From: Paracoccaceae bacterium
Lineage (GTDB): Bacteria > Pseudomonadota > Alphaproteobacteria > Rhodobacterales > Rhodobacteraceae
NCBI GenBank assembly: GCA_002401045.1
Contig: NVSA01000167.1
Span: forward strand, 1 to 7,027
Direction of reading: 5' to 3'
DNA length: 7,027 nucleotides
In this document: positions 5,847 to 7,027 of the stretch, piece by piece
Numbering within the stretch: the first letter of the stretch is position 1
How the letters are laid out: the number at the start of each line of letters is the position of its first letter
Position numbers and translations under genes: made by a program
Notes under the pieces: generated by a model
Databases searched by the model: none
The model's input: only the letters and a program-made list of their open reading frames with translations
Told to the model about the DNA's origin: nothing

Positions 5847-5875
5847 TATTTATGCCCATGGGGACGGCCTGTCAA
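5847..5875 (-). promoter_or_regulatory. Candidate promoter for the ffh operon
   Basis: A perfect TTGACA -35 box (5875-5870) is followed after 17 bp by TAAATA (5852-5847), a weaker -10. The TGA stop codon of the upstream MarR gene lies inside the -35 hexamer. The implied leader to the ffh ATG is about 140 nt and carries the two structures at 5816-5830 and 5761-5789. This would be the main promoter of the housekeeping block, in addition to any read-through from the MarR gene. Confidence 0.5.
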
Positions 5876-6330
5876 CCAAGCTTTTGCATCACCTTTTGTG
5901 CGTTTGCCCCCATGCGGCTTAACAAATCCCGCACTTGGCGCTGCTCTTGCTCTGAAAACCCTTCGCTCAGGTGGTCATTCACGCTTTGATAAAAATCCAC
6001 CAAATGGGATTTTTCTTTGGCTTTCGGGGTTAGAAATATAAAAGTTGTACGCTTATCTGCAACGTCTGATTTTTTACGAACCCAGCCATCTTTTTCCATA
6101 CGGTTCAAAATGCGCGACGCGGCAGGGGGGTTCACATGATAATATTGTGCGATCTGACCAATGGTTAACCCGTCTTGCCGCCACAAGGCGGACAAGATCA
6201 CCCAGTGTCGCAAAGACAACCCATGCGGTTCCAGCAATTTTTCGCACAAACGCCCACAAGACCCATGTGCAAACCCAATATAACGCCCGATGCTATCCAA
6301 ATAAACGGGTGCCTCCTGTCGGTCACTCAT
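5872..6330 (-). CDS. MarR-family transcriptional regulator
   Basis: This 152-residue protein has a MarR winged helix. A helical N-terminal dimerisation segment (about 8-36) precedes the helix-turn-helix region LTIGQIAQYYHVNPPAASRILNRMEKDGWV (55-84), with NPPAASRIL as the recognition helix. The wing DVADKRTTFIFLT (89-101) is the usual MarR DxxDxR type. A C-terminal helical segment follows. Such regulators are dimeric repressors that usually release DNA on binding small phenolic ligands or on cysteine oxidation. Two cysteines, Cys25 and Cys29, lie one turn apart in the first long helix; a redox role is only a guess. The ATG at 6330 has GGAA 7 nt upstream. It diverges from the EF-hand gene across a gap with paired repeats, so self-regulation and control of the EF-hand gene are likely. 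Its ligand is unknown. Confidence 0.9.
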   Translation of the reverse strand: MSDRQEAPVYLDSIGRYIGFAHGSCGRLCEKLLEPHGLSLRHWVILSALWRQDGLTIGQIAQYYHVNPPAASRILNRMEKDGWVRKKSDVADKRTTFIFLTPKAKEKSHLVDFYQSVNDHLSEGFSEQEQRQVRDLLSRMGANAQKVMQKLG

Positions 6331-6331
6331 T

Positions 6332-6347
6332 TTTATGTTCCGTGTAA
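6332..6347. promoter_or_regulatory. Candidate MarR operator, copy 1
   Basis: TTTATGTTCCGTGTAA is the first of two 16-bp direct repeats that differ at one base (G6342 against A6374). With flanking bases it forms an imperfect palindrome (ATGTTCC and GTGTAATAT). It lies between the MarR start codon and its predicted -10 box and overlaps the MarR ribosome binding site, so binding here would block MarR transcription. Confidence 0.6.
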
Positions 6348-6350
6348 TAT

Positions 6351-6380
6351 ATTATTGACATAATTTATGTTCCATGTAAA
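6351..6380 (-). promoter_or_regulatory. Candidate promoter of the MarR gene
   Basis: On the minus strand TTTACA (6380-6375) and AATAAT (6356-6351) are 18 bp apart, each one or two bases from consensus. The -35 box lies within operator copy 2, and copy 1 lies just downstream of the -10, an arrangement typical of autorepression. Confidence 0.45.
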
Positions 6381-6382
6381 GT
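6355..6382 (+). promoter_or_regulatory. Candidate promoter of the EF-hand gene
   Basis: A perfect TTGACA (6355-6360) is followed after 16 bp by TAAAGT (6377-6382), four of six matches. Operator copy 2 fills the spacer and touches the -10, so a bound repressor would block polymerase. The implied leader to the ATG at 6432 is about 40 nt. Confidence 0.5.
6364..6379. promoter_or_regulatory. Candidate MarR operator, copy 2
   Basis: TTTATGTTCCATGTAA matches copy 1 at 15 of 16 positions and starts exactly 32 bp after it, close to three helical turns, so two dimers could bind on the same face of the DNA. A partial half-site in inverted orientation (TTTATGT read on the minus strand, 6399-6405) follows about 20 bp further on. 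Confidence 0.6.
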
Positions 6383-6431
6383 TTATTCAGCTTAGAACAC
6401 ATAAACAACTACTCACTACGGGAGAGATACT

Positions 6432-6908
6432 ATGAAAAAAACGATGATAACCGCTTGCGTCTTCGCATTCACAACAACGCTAGCATTCGCCGAACCAGAG
6501 GGAAAGCAATTAGCAGGGCTAGGCTTTACGGGCGCGGATGCAAACAGTGACGGCATTCTGACCGCACCTGAAATGCAAACAATGGGGCGCGATATTTTTG
6601 TGTCCATGGACGGCGATGAAGACGAAAGCCTAAGCGTAGAAGAATTTTCCAGCTGGGGTTTCGGTATGCGTAATATCGCCGAAGAAACAGGCCGCGTTCA
6701 AGCCTATGATACAGCCCTAAAAATCGTATTCGGCCTGTGGGATCGCAATAAAGACAACGCCGTATCCGCATTAGAACACCGCCAAGCTGTCAGTTTTGAC
6801 ATGATGCGCGCCGACCTTAATCAAGACGGCCAGCTCACTGAATCTGAGTTCTTGGGTTCTTTCATTATGAACGTGGCCCTTCGCGCCGCTTTGAAACCAG
6901 CAGAATAG
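6432..6908 (+). CDS. Secreted calcium-binding protein with four EF-hands
   Basis: This 158-residue exported protein starts with a Sec signal peptide: two lysines, a hydrophobic core and a likely cut after AFA at residue 20. Four EF-hand loops follow, each starting with Asp and ending with Glu at position 12: residues 36-47 (DANSDGILTAPE), 60-71 (DGDEDESLSVEE), 104-115 (DRNKDNAVSALE) and 128-139 (DLNQDGQLTESE). The first and fourth have the canonical central glycine; the second and third do not. The spacing suggests two EF-hand pairs (36-71 and 104-139), the calmodulin layout, with no enzyme domain. The acidic mature protein probably binds Ca2+ in the periplasm or outside. The ATG has GGGAG 7 nt upstream. 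It is divergent from MarR and followed 10 bp later by another exported protein, probably co-transcribed. Partner and function are unknown. Confidence 0.88.
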   Translation: MKKTMITACVFAFTTTLAFAEPEGKQLAGLGFTGADANSDGILTAPEMQTMGRDIFVSMDGDEDESLSVEEFSSWGFGMRNIAEETGRVQAYDTALKIVFGLWDRNKDNAVSALEHRQAVSFDMMRADLNQDGQLTESEFLGSFIMNVALRAALKPAE

Positions 6909-6918
6909 GGGCGCATTC

Positions 6919-7027
6919 ATGGGCAAAGGAGTAATCGCGATATTCGCATCAATCTTGGCATTTGCAGTTGTGCATTTCGGATTGTCCGCCAGCACGCTTG
7001 ACCCGCGCGCTGCCGCCACAACATTCA
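6919..7027 (+). CDS. Partial gene for a membrane-anchored or exported protein
   Basis: Only the first 36 codons are present before the window ends. The start at 6919 follows the EF-hand stop by 10 bp, and a GGGG site (6908-6911) lies 7 nt upstream. The product begins MGKGVIAIFASILAFAVVHF, one positive residue followed by a hydrophobic stretch of about 18, then a polar segment (STLDPRAAATTF). This is a signal peptide or an N-terminal membrane anchor; an ASA-like cleavage site is not clear. The frame stays open to the edge. The family cannot be named. The tight spacing suggests one transcript with the EF-hand gene, under the same MarR-type control. Confidence 0.6.
   Translation, partial: MGKGVIAIFASILAFAVVHFGLSASTLDPRAAATTF

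Noticed and set aside
5698..5871. 4.5S SRP RNA gene next to ffh
   Set aside because: The conserved SRP RNA core (GGUCAGG with GGAAGCAGCC-like loop sequences) was not found in the gap on either strand.
6447..6458. Lipobox-like ITAC at residues 6-9 of the EF-hand protein
   Set aside because: The cysteine comes too early, with too short a hydrophobic region before it; the AFA site at residue 20 gives a normal Sec signal peptide.
1..7027. Mobile element, CRISPR array, tRNA, phage or defence cluster
   Set aside because: No transposase or integrase motif, spaced repeat array, tRNA cloverleaf or terminal inverted repeat was seen. The only repeats are the operator pair and short hairpins.

Overview
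The window most likely comes from an alphaproteobacterium of the Rhodobacterales (Roseobacter-like). The evidence is the gene order ffh - chorismate mutase - rpsP - rimM - trmD - rplS - rpmE, the protein variants (an L31 without zinc cysteines, a TrmD with an N-terminal extension containing SHGR, and an S16 with an Ala/Glu-rich tail), and sigma70-type promoters with TTGA-type -35 boxes. Base composition is moderate, about half G+C by eye. That is low for the group and fits one of the lower-GC marine lineages. The genus cannot be told from the sequence.

Layout. Positions 1-5875 hold one long leftward (minus-strand) housekeeping block. In reading order it contains ffh (SRP GTPase), an AroQ-type chorismate mutase, rpsP (S16), bluB (5,6-dimethylbenzimidazole synthase), a small EVE-domain protein, rimM, trmD, rplS (L19) and rpmE (L31). 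A strong intrinsic terminator at 32-63 closes the block. Genes are packed tightly: ffh and chorismate mutase share one base, bluB and EVE are 2 bp apart, EVE and rimM overlap as ATGA, and rimM and trmD overlap by 11 bp, so translational coupling is likely. A sigma70-like promoter lies upstream of ffh, with its -35 box overlapping the stop codon of the preceding gene. A second promoter lies in the trmD-rplS gap and would give rplS-rpmE a leader of about 230 nt.

Upstream of ffh, on the same strand, lies a MarR-family regulator (5872-6330). It diverges from a secreted protein with four EF-hands (6432-6908), which is followed by a membrane-anchored or exported protein cut by the window edge (6919 onward). 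The 101-bp divergent gap contains two near-identical 16-bp repeats exactly 32 bp apart. They overlap the predicted promoters in both directions and are the best candidates for the MarR operator.

How it works together: the block joins protein targeting (Ffh), ribosomal proteins (S16, L19, L31), 30S maturation (RimM) and tRNA m1G37 methylation (TrmD). Chorismate mutase, BluB and the EVE protein are passengers that would share its growth-linked transcription. No mobile element, CRISPR array, rRNA or tRNA gene was seen, and no wholly new defence or mobile system is evident. The most interesting points are the bluB-EVE insertion, the MarR/EF-hand divergon with paired operators, and the structured leaders of ffh and rplS.
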